IMG/VR virus record: IMGVR_UViG_3300021185_001174
Coordinates: 56,811 to 120,810 of that record
Length of the DNA: 64,000 nucleotides
From: a virus
Strand: one strand, 5' to 3'
The notes below the pieces were generated by a model. That model was given only the letters and a program-made list of their open reading frames with translations. It searched no databases and had not been told where the DNA came from. Both the position numbers and the translations under genes were made by a program. This document shows positions 40,486 through 49,704 of the stretch, piece by piece; the stretch's first letter is position 1, and the number at the start of each line of letters is the position of its first letter.

Positions 40486-41619
40486 TTATGAATAGTTTTT
40501 ACTAATAGCTTGTGTGTATCTAGCCATTGAATCTGAGATATCAGCAGTTTCTACTGAGTCATTTCCAATGAGACTTTTTACTTCGTCAGCCTTCTCATTA
40601 ACTTCCTTTGTGAAGTATGATTCTTTAACAGTTTTAACTTTCATTTCAAAAGTTTCTTTGTTATCAAAATCAATATCTTCAACTAAAGATGCTAACTTCT
40701 CAGCTTCAGTTTCAGCTAAACCTAAAGAATTTTCTCTGATTACATTTGCTCTTTCAAGTTCTTGAACGGACTCATGTAGTCTGATATTATCTTCTGTTGA
40801 TTTATTAAGGTTCCCTTCTAGTTCAGCTACTTGCTCTGATAAATCATCAACAAGGTCTACTTTACCTTCTGGAACATCAATGTAATGTTCTGTGAACACT
40901 TTTTGAAGTGAAGTCATGAACTCTTCAGCAATTTCAGTCCTAAGACCATTAACTACTGATACTTCATTTTCTTTCATCCAATTTTCAACAACGTATGAAA
41001 GGTAAGAATCTACCTTCTCTACTAGCTGAGATTGAACTTGAGAAACTTCTTCTTCAAGATTTTGCACGTATTCGGCTTCTAATCTATCAACTTCTTCAGT
41101 CAACTTAGATGTTAATACTGCTTCGAAAATAGCTCCGGCCTTTCCTCTGAATCCTTCAGAAAGGGTTGCTTCTTCTAACACTAGTGCATCTAGGTCTTCA
41201 TCAAAATCAATTGATTCGACTTTTGCTTTAACCTTAGGTTCATCTTTCGTTTTACCTTTGACTGCAGCAATTGCTTTGCCAACGGAGCCATCATCTTCGG
41301 CCTCGTCAACTTTTGCCATTTTAGCGTAAAGTTTTTGTGCATCTTCTTTACGTGCTTTCTTCAACATTTCTACTGCGGCTTGAATAACACCTGCTTTAGT
41401 TTTTGGAACAGAAAGTTCTGGAGCGGCTTCTTTAACCTCTTCTTCTTCTTCCTCTTCTTCTTCTTTTACATCTTCATCTTCCGATTCAGATTTAGCAGCT
41501 GCCTTCTCTTCAAGAGATTCCTCGTCTAAATTCTCATTTTCAACGAGCTCTTCTTCTTGAGTAAGCTCTTCACTAGCAATGTCTTCAACAAGCTCTTCTA
41601 CTTTATTGTCGATTGACAT
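40486..41619 (-). CDS. 22: Prohead core scaffold (T4 gp22)
   Basis: A highly acidic, coiled-coil protein: the first 65 residues are mostly Glu/Asp, and helical repeats such as VEELVEDIASEELTQEE and NLNKSTEDNIRLHESVQELE follow. T4 gp22 is cut to small peptides by gp21; IASEE, LVEN and similar sites are plentiful. Position between gp21 and gp23 is the T4 order. At 377 aa it is longer than T4 gp22 (269 aa). Confidence 0.9.
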   Translation of the reverse strand: MSIDNKVEELVEDIASEELTQEEELVENENLDEESLEEKAAAKSESEDEDVKEEEEEEEEEVKEAAPELSVPKTKAGVIQAAVEMLKKARKEDAQKLYAKMAKVDEAEDDGSVGKAIAAVKGKTKDEPKVKAKVESIDFDEDLDALVLEEATLSEGFRGKAGAIFEAVLTSKLTEEVDRLEAEYVQNLEEEVSQVQSQLVEKVDSYLSYVVENWMKENEVSVVNGLRTEIAEEFMTSLQKVFTEHYIDVPEGKVDLVDDLSEQVAELEGNLNKSTEDNIRLHESVQELERANVIRENSLGLAETEAEKLASLVEDIDFDNKETFEMKVKTVKESYFTKEVNEKADEVKSLIGNDSVETADISDSMARYTQAISKNYS

Positions 41620-41628
41620 AACATTCTC

Positions 41629-42288
41629 CTATATTTTAGAGTTTAGTTTAGAGAGGAAATTCTTAAAAGCTCTGATTTCTACATCCGCAGAATTCATATT
41701 TTTAGCTTCTTTTATTTCAGTCTCAATTTCTTCAATTTCTTGTGCCACAAGGATACCATTATTCCAAACCCAATCTACGCCTTCCATGATGCCATCTACG
41801 AAAGCACCAGGAGCCGAAGGGTCTTGAACAATGTCAACGGTTGCAAGCATAAAATCCTTACCAACATGTTGAGTACCATTCTTCTGTACAAGAGTTCCCA
41901 TACCACGACTTGAAACACCAAGCCTAACACCACCTTCTAATAATCCTTCAACTATTTTTCCCATAGGGGTCTTAAGTATTGATGCTTTTCCCACAACGTC
42001 ATCTCCCTCCCAACGGAGTTCAGTGATTTTGTGTGAAACTTTATCAAGATTGATAGTCGGCCCATCTGGGTGATTTAATTCACCTACCGCTCTACCAGTC
42101 TTTACTTGTTCTGTTATATACTTATTGACAGCGGACTCTAATACCTTCTTGTCATAAGTTCTTTTATTTCTGTTCTGTCTATTGGCCTGCATGAAGACAC
42201 CTTCTATAACGTATCCTTTCGAACCGTCTTTACGTGCTTCTTGAATAACCTCTAGGTCTGTTTCTAAATATTCGGCTATAAGCTTCAT
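41629..42288 (-). CDS. 21: Prohead protease (T4 gp21)
   Basis: A herpes-type serine protease fold that matures the head. VIEGVFMQANRQNRNKRTYD (28-47), GELNHPDG (69-76, catalytic His73) and RLGVSSRGMG (122-131, catalytic Ser126/127) are the key blocks. DIVQDPSAPGAFVD near 152-165 carries another conserved acidic site. Length (219 aa) matches T4 (212 aa). It overlaps the 78-aa gene by 4 nt. Confidence 0.95.
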   Translation of the reverse strand: MKLIAEYLETDLEVIQEARKDGSKGYVIEGVFMQANRQNRNKRTYDKKVLESAVNKYITEQVKTGRAVGELNHPDGPTINLDKVSHKITELRWEGDDVVGKASILKTPMGKIVEGLLEGGVRLGVSSRGMGTLVQKNGTQHVGKDFMLATVDIVQDPSAPGAFVDGIMEGVDWVWNNGILVAQEIEEIETEIKEAKNMNSADVEIRAFKNFLSKLNSKI

Positions 42289-42521
42289 TTTAGCTCTTCT
42301 CCCATCAGCTTAATAAAATCATTAGCTGATTTTTCTGCATCCTTTGCATTTCTAAAGTTGTCATCTAGTTTTTCATTGTCTACATATACTGCAAACTTGT
42401 TACCTTTCTTAGAGATAACTATATCTAGTGATTTTTTCTTGCCACCTTTATAGACCTTTACCTGTTTTTCTCCAGCGCCTAACTTAGTAACTTTTTCTCT
42501 TAGTTCTACAAAAGAAAGCAT
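42285..42521 (-). CDS. Prohead-core-slot protein (gp68 position), 78 aa
   Basis: A lysine-rich protein (MLSFVELREKVTKLGAGEKQ, then VYKGGKKKSLDIVISKKGNK). It lies exactly where T4 has gene 68, between 67 and 21, but at half the length (T4 gp68 141 aa) and without clear similarity that I can verify. It is likely a prohead core component by position. It is coupled to gp21 by a 4-nt overlap. Confidence 0.6.
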   Translation of the reverse strand: MLSFVELREKVTKLGAGEKQVKVYKGGKKKSLDIVISKKGNKFAVYVDNEKLDDNFRNAKDAEKSANDFIKLMGEELK

Positions 42522-42525
42522 TTAT

Positions 42526-42696
42526 TTATTCCTCTTCGGTATTAACTGTAGCTCTATCTTGTAGTGTTGATGCCACTTCGATTTTCTTAGCATCTAATGC
42601 TGCAGTTAACTTGTCTGCCATAATACCATTAAATGCATTATTAGCAGAAACATTATCGCCATTTTTTAAATTATCAATTAAATTTTCAATAGTCAT
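42526..42696 (-). CDS. 67: Prohead core protein gp67-like, 56 aa
   Basis: It reads MTIENLIDNLKNGDNVSANN then AFNGIMADKLTAALDAKKIE and an acidic end. This is the type of small core protein found after gp20 in marine T4-like phages. T4 gp67 is also small and acidic and sits next to gp20. AAGGA is 7 nt before the ATG and a late box is 21 nt upstream, so the leader is very short. Confidence 0.75.
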   Translation of the reverse strand: MTIENLIDNLKNGDNVSANNAFNGIMADKLTAALDAKKIEVASTLQDRATVNTEEE

Positions 42697-42716
42697 TTAT
42701 ATTTTCCTTGTTTATA

Positions 42717-42724
42717 TATTTATA
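42717..42724 (-). promoter_or_regulatory. T4-type late promoter box TATAAATA (head operon)
   Basis: An exact minus-strand match, 21 nt before the gp67-like ATG. It would drive 67-68-21-22-23 up to the terminator at 39083. Confidence 0.7.
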
Positions 42725-42743
42725 AAAAAAAGTATCTCAAGAA

Positions 42744-44231
42744 CTAGAAGTCTTCGTCACTTTTGTGCATACCAGCAGCAACCTCTGCTTTTATCTGGTC
42801 TTCCATTTCTTTCTTCGCTTCATCATCCAGTTTTAGAATATTCTTAGCAGCCCACTCATGTGAGATATACTTACCAATATAATCTTCTACTGAACTTAAC
42901 ATATCAAATCTTTCTTTCCATATCTCAGCTTCTTTCAATTCTGAGAAATAGTTATCTTCGATATAGTTAAACTGTATTTGTTCTTTCCATTGGTCCCAAT
43001 CTTGTTTAGTAATAATGCCTTTTAACAGTAATTGAGTTCTTAGTGTTTGCCTAAATAGGTCACTAAATCTTTTTCTAAGTCTATCAATGAACTTCTTAAA
43101 CTTAACTTCATCCCTAGAAATTTCAGTACTTCTACCTAAAGTAAAGTTAGCTTCTTGTTCTAATCTATTTACTGGTACATTTAATGATTTATATAGTTTC
43201 TTTTGGAAGTATATAATATCATCTATCTGACCAAGATTTTCTCCACCTGGTAATGTAGTAATCTCTGTACCTCTACCGCCTTCTCTTCTTGGTAAGAAGA
43301 AATCTTCCAACATTGACATATGCTTCTTATCATCTTTAATGTTACCAGTCTTAGCATCATAGACCATTTTATTTCTATATTGGCCCATGATATTTTTAAG
43401 ATACTCTTCTGCTTTACCTTTAGGTAAGTTACCAACATCAATATAGAAAATTCTTCTTTCTGGCGCTCTACTTATTCTATAGATTACCAGCGAGTCTTCC
43501 ATCATTCTAAGTTGGTTAACAGGCTTAATTGCTTTCTGTAAGTAACTTAATATTCTTCTTCTACTTGCATCCAATACACCTGATGTGCAATAGATAACTG
43601 AATCTGGGTGAATTTTAATTCCTTGATTAGACTTGCCCATAGCAACATCTTGGAATAGGAAGTATTCACTTTCCTTTTTAATAACATTTGCCCCTGTTTT
43701 AGGGTCTTTCTCTTCTTCAACCTCTTTAATCTTTCTAAGTTTAGTTGGGTCGATATAACGTAATTCTTTGATACCATTCTTTGGATTCTTATCATCAATA
43801 ATAACGTGATAAGGTAATCTGCCATCTACATACCATCTACGGAAGATATCATGTCCGTAACTGTTAAAATTATACATAGAAAGAATATTTGAAAACTCTT
43901 CTTGTATAGTTTCTTTAATCTTATCTGAAGCCTTTACTTCATCTAATACTAATCTTATTGGAGTGTCCGTATGGTCACCCACAATTGCCTCATTCATAAT
44001 ATCTTCAATTGCTGCATCACATTCTGGTTGAGTTGATACATCACGATACTTAAAAATAAGTTCTATTTCATTCTTTGCTTTATCACCATCTAGGTCAAGA
44101 TATGCACCAAAGTGCCCACCTGCCTGAATGACACCTGCGCCGTCTTCATCTGTATTTGGGACAAATGAGGGCCTAACAGGTTCTTGATTCTGTTTCTTTC
44201 TGTTTATTTCAAAGCCGAAAAAATCTGCCAT
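42744..44231 (-). CDS. 20: Portal protein (T4 gp20)
   Basis: The dodecameric DNA gate. YHVIIDDKNPKNGIKELRYI, PVNQLRMMEDSLVIYRISRA and VDVGNLPKGKAEEYLKNIM-type segments match gp20, including the region used as a marine myovirus marker. FTLGRSTEISRDEVKFKKFI also fits. Length (495 aa) is close to T4 (524 aa). A late promoter and a leader hairpin precede it. Confidence 0.96.
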   Translation of the reverse strand: MADFFGFEINRKKQNQEPVRPSFVPNTDEDGAGVIQAGGHFGAYLDLDGDKAKNEIELIFKYRDVSTQPECDAAIEDIMNEAIVGDHTDTPIRLVLDEVKASDKIKETIQEEFSNILSMYNFNSYGHDIFRRWYVDGRLPYHVIIDDKNPKNGIKELRYIDPTKLRKIKEVEEEKDPKTGANVIKKESEYFLFQDVAMGKSNQGIKIHPDSVIYCTSGVLDASRRRILSYLQKAIKPVNQLRMMEDSLVIYRISRAPERRIFYIDVGNLPKGKAEEYLKNIMGQYRNKMVYDAKTGNIKDDKKHMSMLEDFFLPRREGGRGTEITTLPGGENLGQIDDIIYFQKKLYKSLNVPVNRLEQEANFTLGRSTEISRDEVKFKKFIDRLRKRFSDLFRQTLRTQLLLKGIITKQDWDQWKEQIQFNYIEDNYFSELKEAEIWKERFDMLSSVEDYIGKYISHEWAAKNILKLDDEAKKEMEDQIKAEVAAGMHKSDEDF

Positions 44232-44256
44232 TGTTAATCCTCTAATAATAATATAA

Positions 44257-44280
44257 GGAGGGGAGGTTTAATTCCCCTCC
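44257..44280 (-). terminator. Hairpin between gp19 and gp20
   Basis: On the minus strand GGAGGGG pairs with CCCCTCC around a 10-nt loop, followed by TTATATTATTATT. It may terminate tail transcripts after gp19. Because the late box at 44290 is just upstream, the same hairpin would also form near the 5' end of the gp20 mRNA. Confidence 0.55.
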
Positions 44281-44289
44281 GTCTACTAT

Positions 44290-44297
44290 TATTTATA
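44290..44297 (-). promoter_or_regulatory. T4-type late promoter box TATAAATA (gp20)
   Basis: An exact minus-strand match, 59 nt before the portal ATG. Confidence 0.7.
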
Positions 44298-44303
44298 CTA
44301 GTT

Positions 44304-44831
44304 TTAGCTAGTAGTTCCTGACTCCCAGTAATTAACCTGAAGTTCTACTGTAAACTCTTCGATTGTATTCTCATTTTCATAAGAAAGGTCGATAGCTCCA
44401 ATATTCGTTGGGAAAGTTCCTCTAAAGTCATATCTCTTAACAGCTTTACCTTCTTTATCGAGTTGTTCGACAATCATGTCAGCCATATAATCATTAGGGT
44501 TTGCTATTCCAACGTTAGCTTCGTGTTGGTTAATACCGTTAGACCATCTTTCGAATGCATTTCTTACCTTGAAGTCTGTATCATTAATTACAGTTATTGT
44601 CCAAGGTTCAAATGTTCTGTCACCAGCCATTATCAACTTTCTACCCCTAAATGGAATTTCCACTGGAGATAGGATTGAAGCAGGAAGCTGAGCAGCTTTA
44701 CATAAGAAAGAGGTAAGTTCAACATCACCTTCAGCATAGCCAGGGAAGTTAACTGTCGCTTTGAACATGTTAGCCCTTGCACCGCCACCGGTTAGTCTTG
44801 ATTTAAAATCATCAATTCCTAAAATTGCCAT
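44304..44831 (-). CDS. 19: Tail tube protein (T4 gp19)
   Basis: Builds the inner tail tube. RLTGGGARANMFKATVNFPG, VEIPFRGRKLIMAGDRTFEP and VRNAFERWSNGINQHEANVG are typical gp19 segments. Length (175 aa) matches T4 (163 aa). It follows the sheath gene by 12 nt. Confidence 0.95.
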   Translation of the reverse strand: MAILGIDDFKSRLTGGGARANMFKATVNFPGYAEGDVELTSFLCKAAQLPASILSPVEIPFRGRKLIMAGDRTFEPWTITVINDTDFKVRNAFERWSNGINQHEANVGIANPNDYMADMIVEQLDKEGKAVKRYDFRGTFPTNIGAIDLSYENENTIEEFTVELQVNYWESGTTS

Positions 44832-44843
44832 GTCTTTCTCCTA

Positions 44844-46568
44844 TTATTGTCCAGCTACTTCGGAGAATTCAACTCCGGTTCTGGTTGCTACAAAATTCAA
44901 TGTAATGAAGTTAATTGACCTAGTAGGTTTAACGTATATGTCAGCCACAAATCTATTACCATCTACTACTGCAGAATTGTTATTTGTTTCATCACATACT
45001 ACTTTAAAGTCTGTTACGCCTCTTCTTCCTTTTACATCCCTCATAAATGGTTCTACCAAGTTTCTAAACTGAGCTCTAGTAAATTCATCGTTGAATTCAA
45101 ATAGTTGTGCCTTAGCAGCAGTACTAATTGCTTTCTCTAATACGATAAATAATCTTCTTACATTGATTCTATCGAATGCTGAAGCTCTAGAAGCCAAAGT
45201 TTTATCTCCAAATAGTACTGTTCCCTGTCCAGGTAGTGATACTATAGGATTTACTTTACCTACATAAAGTGAATCTCTTTGTGCCGCAGTTGGGTTATAT
45301 GCTAACTTAGTAATACCTCTTAATTGCCCACGATTTACACCAGCTGGTGAGAACCATGCATCTGCAACTTGGTCTGTATTAACTGCAAGACCTGCAACTA
45401 AACCAGAAGCACCAATCCATTCATATTGGTCATGGTATTTATTATAAACATATACTGCTCCACCATCTAGTGTTGCGTATGAAGAGCTAGTTAAACTATC
45501 CTTATATGCTAATACATTAGTTACAGCTGTTGCTGAAGCAATACCCTTGGTATCTGCTACTGGAGGTGAGATGAAAGCCATACAATCTTTTCTGGCTTCA
45601 CAAACACTGATTAGTTTTTCACCAATAACATCTGCACCATTTGCATCTGGAATAGCAAAAAGAAGTGATACATCAACTGTATCCACATCTTGGAATAATC
45701 CAAGACCTGCTGTTACTTGAGCAGCTGCCACAGTTCCATCAACACCACCTGATAGTGAATCTACTAATACTGTTGCAGAAGTTTGATATTTACCAGCTGC
45801 TATTGCAGGGTCTGATGAAATAGGTAAAAGTTTAACCTCAGCAATAGTTTTTCCTGAACGGGTATGTTCAGCCGCTGCAGCACCAAACCATATCCACTGG
45901 GATTCTCTATTAATTACTTCTTTATAGTAGAGTGAAGAACCGTTTACATCTTTTGCATCTAATGCTTGAGATAAGAAACCAAAAGTTTCTAATACAGTAC
46001 CTTGAACACCACTAATTAAACCATCTTTGTCAACTACTACTACGTGCAGTTCATCATTTACACCTGCACCATCTTGACTTACAGCATAGTCTGAAGTAGC
46101 CGGAGCCCCTTCAAATAATCCTTTATAGTCAGCAAAGGTTGAGTTAGTATATGCTGAAGAACTAGATACTACAAGTACTTTTAAGCCATTACCTAAAACA
46201 CCTGGGCATCTTGCGTGCCAGTCGCCGGTTAGTGTTGAACCAAGATAGTCATCTTCGTTTTCTATTAATGTCGCACTACTTTCTGTAGTACATGCGTTTT
46301 TTGCCGATGAATCGACAACTCTAATTACCTTTAATGCGTTTCCATACTTTAAGAATGATGCCGCTGTTAAAAAGTGATTAGCGTTTGCTGGAGTAGGTGT
46401 AGAAAAGATACTGCCCATTTCATCTTCCGAAGAAACTAGTGTTATCTTATTTACAGGACCCCAATTAAATTCTCCCACAAATCCACCAATAGATGATGAA
46501 ACTGCTGGGACAACATTTGTTGCGTCAATTTCTTTGAATTGAACGCCGGGTGAGACTTGAAATGCCAT
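44844..46568 (-). CDS. 18: Tail sheath protein (T4 gp18)
   Basis: The contractile sheath. The N-terminus MAFQVSPGVQFKEIDATNVV with FVGEFNWGPVNKITLVSSED and the C-terminal FVEPFMRDVKGRRGVTDFKV-like block are characteristic. AWFSPAGVNRGQLRGITKL is a conserved sheath motif. Length (574 aa) is a little below T4 (659 aa), the difference falling in the variable middle domains. A late box is 64 nt upstream. Confidence 0.96.
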   Translation of the reverse strand: MAFQVSPGVQFKEIDATNVVPAVSSSIGGFVGEFNWGPVNKITLVSSEDEMGSIFSTPTPANANHFLTAASFLKYGNALKVIRVVDSSAKNACTTESSATLIENEDDYLGSTLTGDWHARCPGVLGNGLKVLVVSSSSAYTNSTFADYKGLFEGAPATSDYAVSQDGAGVNDELHVVVVDKDGLISGVQGTVLETFGFLSQALDAKDVNGSSLYYKEVINRESQWIWFGAAAAEHTRSGKTIAEVKLLPISSDPAIAAGKYQTSATVLVDSLSGGVDGTVAAAQVTAGLGLFQDVDTVDVSLLFAIPDANGADVIGEKLISVCEARKDCMAFISPPVADTKGIASATAVTNVLAYKDSLTSSSYATLDGGAVYVYNKYHDQYEWIGASGLVAGLAVNTDQVADAWFSPAGVNRGQLRGITKLAYNPTAAQRDSLYVGKVNPIVSLPGQGTVLFGDKTLASRASAFDRINVRRLFIVLEKAISTAAKAQLFEFNDEFTRAQFRNLVEPFMRDVKGRRGVTDFKVVCDETNNNSAVVDGNRFVADIYVKPTRSINFITLNFVATRTGVEFSEVAGQ

Positions 46569-46631
46569 CGCTTTATCCTCTCAATTTGAGTTAGTTAATA
46601 AGTTGTTCATAATAAGAATTTTCACTACTAT

Positions 46632-46639
46632 TATTTATA
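46632..46639 (-). promoter_or_regulatory. T4-type late promoter box TATAAATA (gp18-gp19)
   Basis: An exact minus-strand match, 64 nt before the sheath ATG. Confidence 0.7.
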
Positions 46640-46651
46640 AATAACATTATC

Positions 46652-48094
46652 CTAGTGGTCATTCTTATCATTAGGTGCCGTAACTTCACTCAACATGAAT
46701 TGTCTATTAGGATTAACTGCCACCTTAAACTTAGTAAGTAATATTCTATTTACTAACATTTCGGATGCAGTATCTTTAAGAGTTAGTCCTAATTCTACTT
46801 TATATTTTTTATTATTAAAGATTAGATTGTGTTCAATAATTGGTCTTACATCAAAGAGTTTTCTAGCTCTCCTTGCTTCGGAAACACCTATTACTTCACT
46901 TCTAAACTTCTTCCCATTCTTAACCCATTCTACAAAATCACCATCAGCTTCAAGTTTATCAACATGAAACATAGTTGCCGATGCAGAGTTACCTGTATCA
47001 AATTTTGCCCTGATTGGGTCTTTTTCTAAACCTTCTAATATGACTGTTTCAATAAATCCAGCCTCTTGTCTCATAATAGGTCTTCTATTTAAATCACTTG
47101 AGAAGAAATCTATAATTAAACCTACCATATCTTTATCTGTTTTCTTACCCAATGATGAACCACTATTAGGGTCATATGCATTAAAGTGTGACCTAATGCC
47201 AGGTGAACCATTTACTTCTAATAAGTAGTAATCATCTTTTACCTTACAATGGTCAACTCCACAATACCAAGCCCCTGTCGACCTAGCCGCGGCTACTACT
47301 AATTCTTTTTCTTCATTAGATAATGTATATGGTCTTGTCTTTGCACCTAAGTGGACGTTATTTCTAAACTCGCCGTTATCTTCTTCTCTTATTCTCTCTG
47401 CGGCACCTATAATATTACCACCCACAACAAGAGTTCTAATATCTGATTTAATATCTAAGAATTGTTGTAAGAGTAAGTCTGCATCATATTTCCATAAAGA
47501 TTGAGCTACGGATACTAGTGATGCCATATCATTTACCTTAGATACTCCAACACCTTGTGTTCCCGTTAAAGTTTTTATGATTACTGGAAACTTACCACCA
47601 ACTCTTTTATGAGCATCTTCTATAGACTTTATATTATTTAAAATAGAAGTTTTGGGGGTGGGTAAATTATTTCTTTCTAATAGTAATGTATTGGCCATCT
47701 TATTATCACAAGCCAACATTGACTCTAAATCATTTACTAAAAAGAAACCAATACTTTGTAATGAAGATACAATTGCTTGAGCAGATAAACTTTCTAGTGC
47801 TCCAGCCCTAACAAAGATAATAGTATTATGTGTTTCTAGTTCTATGGAATTATCTTTACCGTCAGCATTCTGAATAGTTACACTACCAATCTCTACATCA
47901 TTTTGAGATATCCATGCTTCATCAACATAGATTTGGTCGAATGCTATTTTCTTGGCATTACATATCTCTTCGGCAATCTCTGCAAAAGTTCCTTCTCCAG
48001 ATTCCTTCTTACCTAAAACGGCAACGTGTAGATTATCCTGCTTTATTGGCTCTTCAAATTCTTCTACTACAAAATAATCGTTAAAATTTTTCAT
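46652..48094 (-). CDS. RimK-like ATP-grasp ligase fused to RimB/DUF785-like retropepsin domain, 480 aa
   Basis: Residues 20-340 form an ATP-grasp ligase of the RimK glutamate-ligase type: NKMANTLLLERNNLPTPKT (131-149), PVIIKTLTGTQGVGV (170-184) and LLEVNGSPGIRSH (291-303). Residues 345-470 resemble the RimB/DUF785 aspartic-peptidase-like family: RAKFDTGNSASATMF (362-376, DTG motif), SEARRARKLFDVRP and a C-terminal NRILLTKF. In bacteria, separate RimK and RimB add and trim glutamates on ribosomal protein S6. I chose the ATG at 48094, which forms TAATG with the gp17 stop. It starts MKNFNDYFVVEEFEE, like a capsid-targeting leader. It lies between terminase and sheath. Confidence 0.8.
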   Translation of the reverse strand: MKNFNDYFVVEEFEEPIKQDNLHVAVLGKKESGEGTFAEIAEEICNAKKIAFDQIYVDEAWISQNDVEIGSVTIQNADGKDNSIELETHNTIIFVRAGALESLSAQAIVSSLQSIGFFLVNDLESMLACDNKMANTLLLERNNLPTPKTSILNNIKSIEDAHKRVGGKFPVIIKTLTGTQGVGVSKVNDMASLVSVAQSLWKYDADLLLQQFLDIKSDIRTLVVGGNIIGAAERIREEDNGEFRNNVHLGAKTRPYTLSNEEKELVVAAARSTGAWYCGVDHCKVKDDYYLLEVNGSPGIRSHFNAYDPNSGSSLGKKTDKDMVGLIIDFFSSDLNRRPIMRQEAGFIETVILEGLEKDPIRAKFDTGNSASATMFHVDKLEADGDFVEWVKNGKKFRSEVIGVSEARRARKLFDVRPIIEHNLIFNNKKYKVELGLTLKDTASEMLVNRILLTKFKVAVNPNRQFMLSEVTAPNDKNDH

Positions 48095-49704
48095 TAGTAT
48101 TGTTGCCCCTTCCATTTTTGTTCAAACCATACGTTACCATCACCATCACCGACACCTGCTGGAGTATCTTCTCCATCGTCAATGAATCCAAACGGAACCA
48201 TATCGTCCTGTATTTCTGCTAATCTTTCTTTATATAGCATGTTCTTTATATCTATATCAGTTATACCATTAAACACATCGGTTGATGTGAACCATGCGAA
48301 CATAACCAAATTCATCATTAAGTCATCATGGTTAGGAGCTATTGCTTGATAACTACTACCCTTAGAAACAAATGTACTCATTTCTATAATTGTCTGTGCG
48401 TCATATATAATCAACTTCTTCTGTTCTATTAAATCTTTTACTGTAGAACACCCAATACGTTTTACTCTTCTGGTCATTGTAGCACCAATTGCATTTGCCT
48501 TTAAAGAGGATTCAACAAACATATGTTCGTATTCTAAGTCATAATATAATCCATTACATACAACCGCACCTTGGTCATTACTTTCTATAACAACATAAGC
48601 TTCATTATATAAATTTGCATACTTATATATCATATCAGGCATTAACATTGGAGATATATTATTATCTCTGAATATTGCAACCTGTTCAAATACTGGAGTA
48701 GATACATCTATAATTGTAAAGGTAGAATAATCTTGTCCTCTCCCTTTACAAACATCTACTGTCATGATATAATTATGAGTAGGTATTGGGTCCTTATAGA
48801 TAAATATATTCTCTTTATATTTAATAGGGTCTATGGCTACTTGAGATAATAAATGATTCGCATCTATTAAAGTATTACCACGACCATGAAACGTATTACC
48901 GAACTCTTGCTCAAACTGTAGAGCAGAAGTATTTGAAATAGTTTCATCTTTCCACTTCTGGTCTCTCCCTGGTACGTCCCACCAATCTACTCTAAAGGGT
49001 TTATACTCATTTGTTCCTTGAGATGCCCCTTCCCATATCTTGTGATATATATTACCAATACCATTAGCTGTAGAGGTAATAATAACCTTCGTATCTTTAC
49101 CAGAAGATACCACTGGATAAGTTGATGTATAGAACTGTGCATCATTCTCTACAAAAGCAAACTCATCTAAGAACAATAAGTTAATAGAAAGACCACGAAT
49201 GGATGAACCACTAGTTGCCGCTGCCATTATCTTAGAGTTATTACTAAACTCAATGGAGCCTTTATTCAAAGCCTTACAGCCAGGTTGTAAGAAAAAGGGT
49301 AAGTTCTCTAACATTAGAGTCACCCTTGCTAACATTTCCCTTGCTGTTGCACCCTTATTTGCAAGTACTGCAATAGTTTTCTCTGGATGAAAACACGCAT
49401 ACCATAGTAAATAAGCAACAGATGAAATAGATTTACCACTCTGTCTACATGCCAATACTATATTAAACCTATTCTTATTAAAATGGTTAAACATCTTTTC
49501 TTGGTAATCATATAAATCAAATGGAACAAGTCCCTCATCAAGGGATATAACTTTTAAGTATTTACGAGCAAAGTAAGCAGGTTCTGCCATACACTTGGCA
49601 TACTCTAATACTTCATCTTTAGTAAACTGAGTTTCTACACCATCACGTTTTACTGAAGGGTTACCTAGATAACCAAATTCGTTATTCTTTATTCTCTGCA
49701 TCAA
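48094..49704 (-). CDS. 17: Large terminase / packaging ATPase-nuclease (T4 gp17)
   Basis: Pumps DNA into the head and cuts concatemers. Walker A is ACRQSGKS (85-92), Walker B LLFLDEFAFV near 175, and the coupling motif ITSTANG near 206. The RNase H-like nuclease begins at TVDVCKGRGQDYSTF near 315 with the conserved Asp, and a late Asp lies in NHDDLMMNLV near 465. Length (536 aa) is slightly below T4 (610 aa). It overlaps gp16 by 23 nt. Confidence 0.97.
   Translation of the reverse strand: MMQRIKNNEFGYLGNPSVKRDGVETQFTKDEVLEYAKCMAEPAYFARKYLKVISLDEGLVPFDLYDYQEKMFNHFNKNRFNIVLACRQSGKSISSVAYLLWYACFHPEKTIAVLANKGATAREMLARVTLMLENLPFFLQPGCKALNKGSIEFSNNSKIMAAATSGSSIRGLSINLLFLDEFAFVENDAQFYTSTYPVVSSGKDTKVIITSTANGIGNIYHKIWEGASQGTNEYKPFRVDWWDVPGRDQKWKDETISNTSALQFEQEFGNTFHGRGNTLIDANHLLSQVAIDPIKYKENIFIYKDPIPTHNYIMTVDVCKGRGQDYSTFTIIDVSTPVFEQVAIFRDNNISPMLMPDMIYKYANLYNEAYVVIESNDQGAVVCNGLYYDLEYEHMFVESSLKANAIGATMTRRVKRIGCSTVKDLIEQKKLIIYDAQTIIEMSTFVSKGSSYQAIAPNHDDLMMNLVMFAWFTSTDVFNGITDIDIKNMLYKERLAEIQDDMVPFGFIDDGEDTPAGVGDGDGNVWFEQKWKGQQY

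Noticed and set aside
48095-48115. Seven extra N-terminal residues on the ATP-grasp fusion
   Set aside because: They overlap the gp17 coding end. The ATG at 48094 forms the TAATG junction common in this genome and yields the conserved-looking leader.
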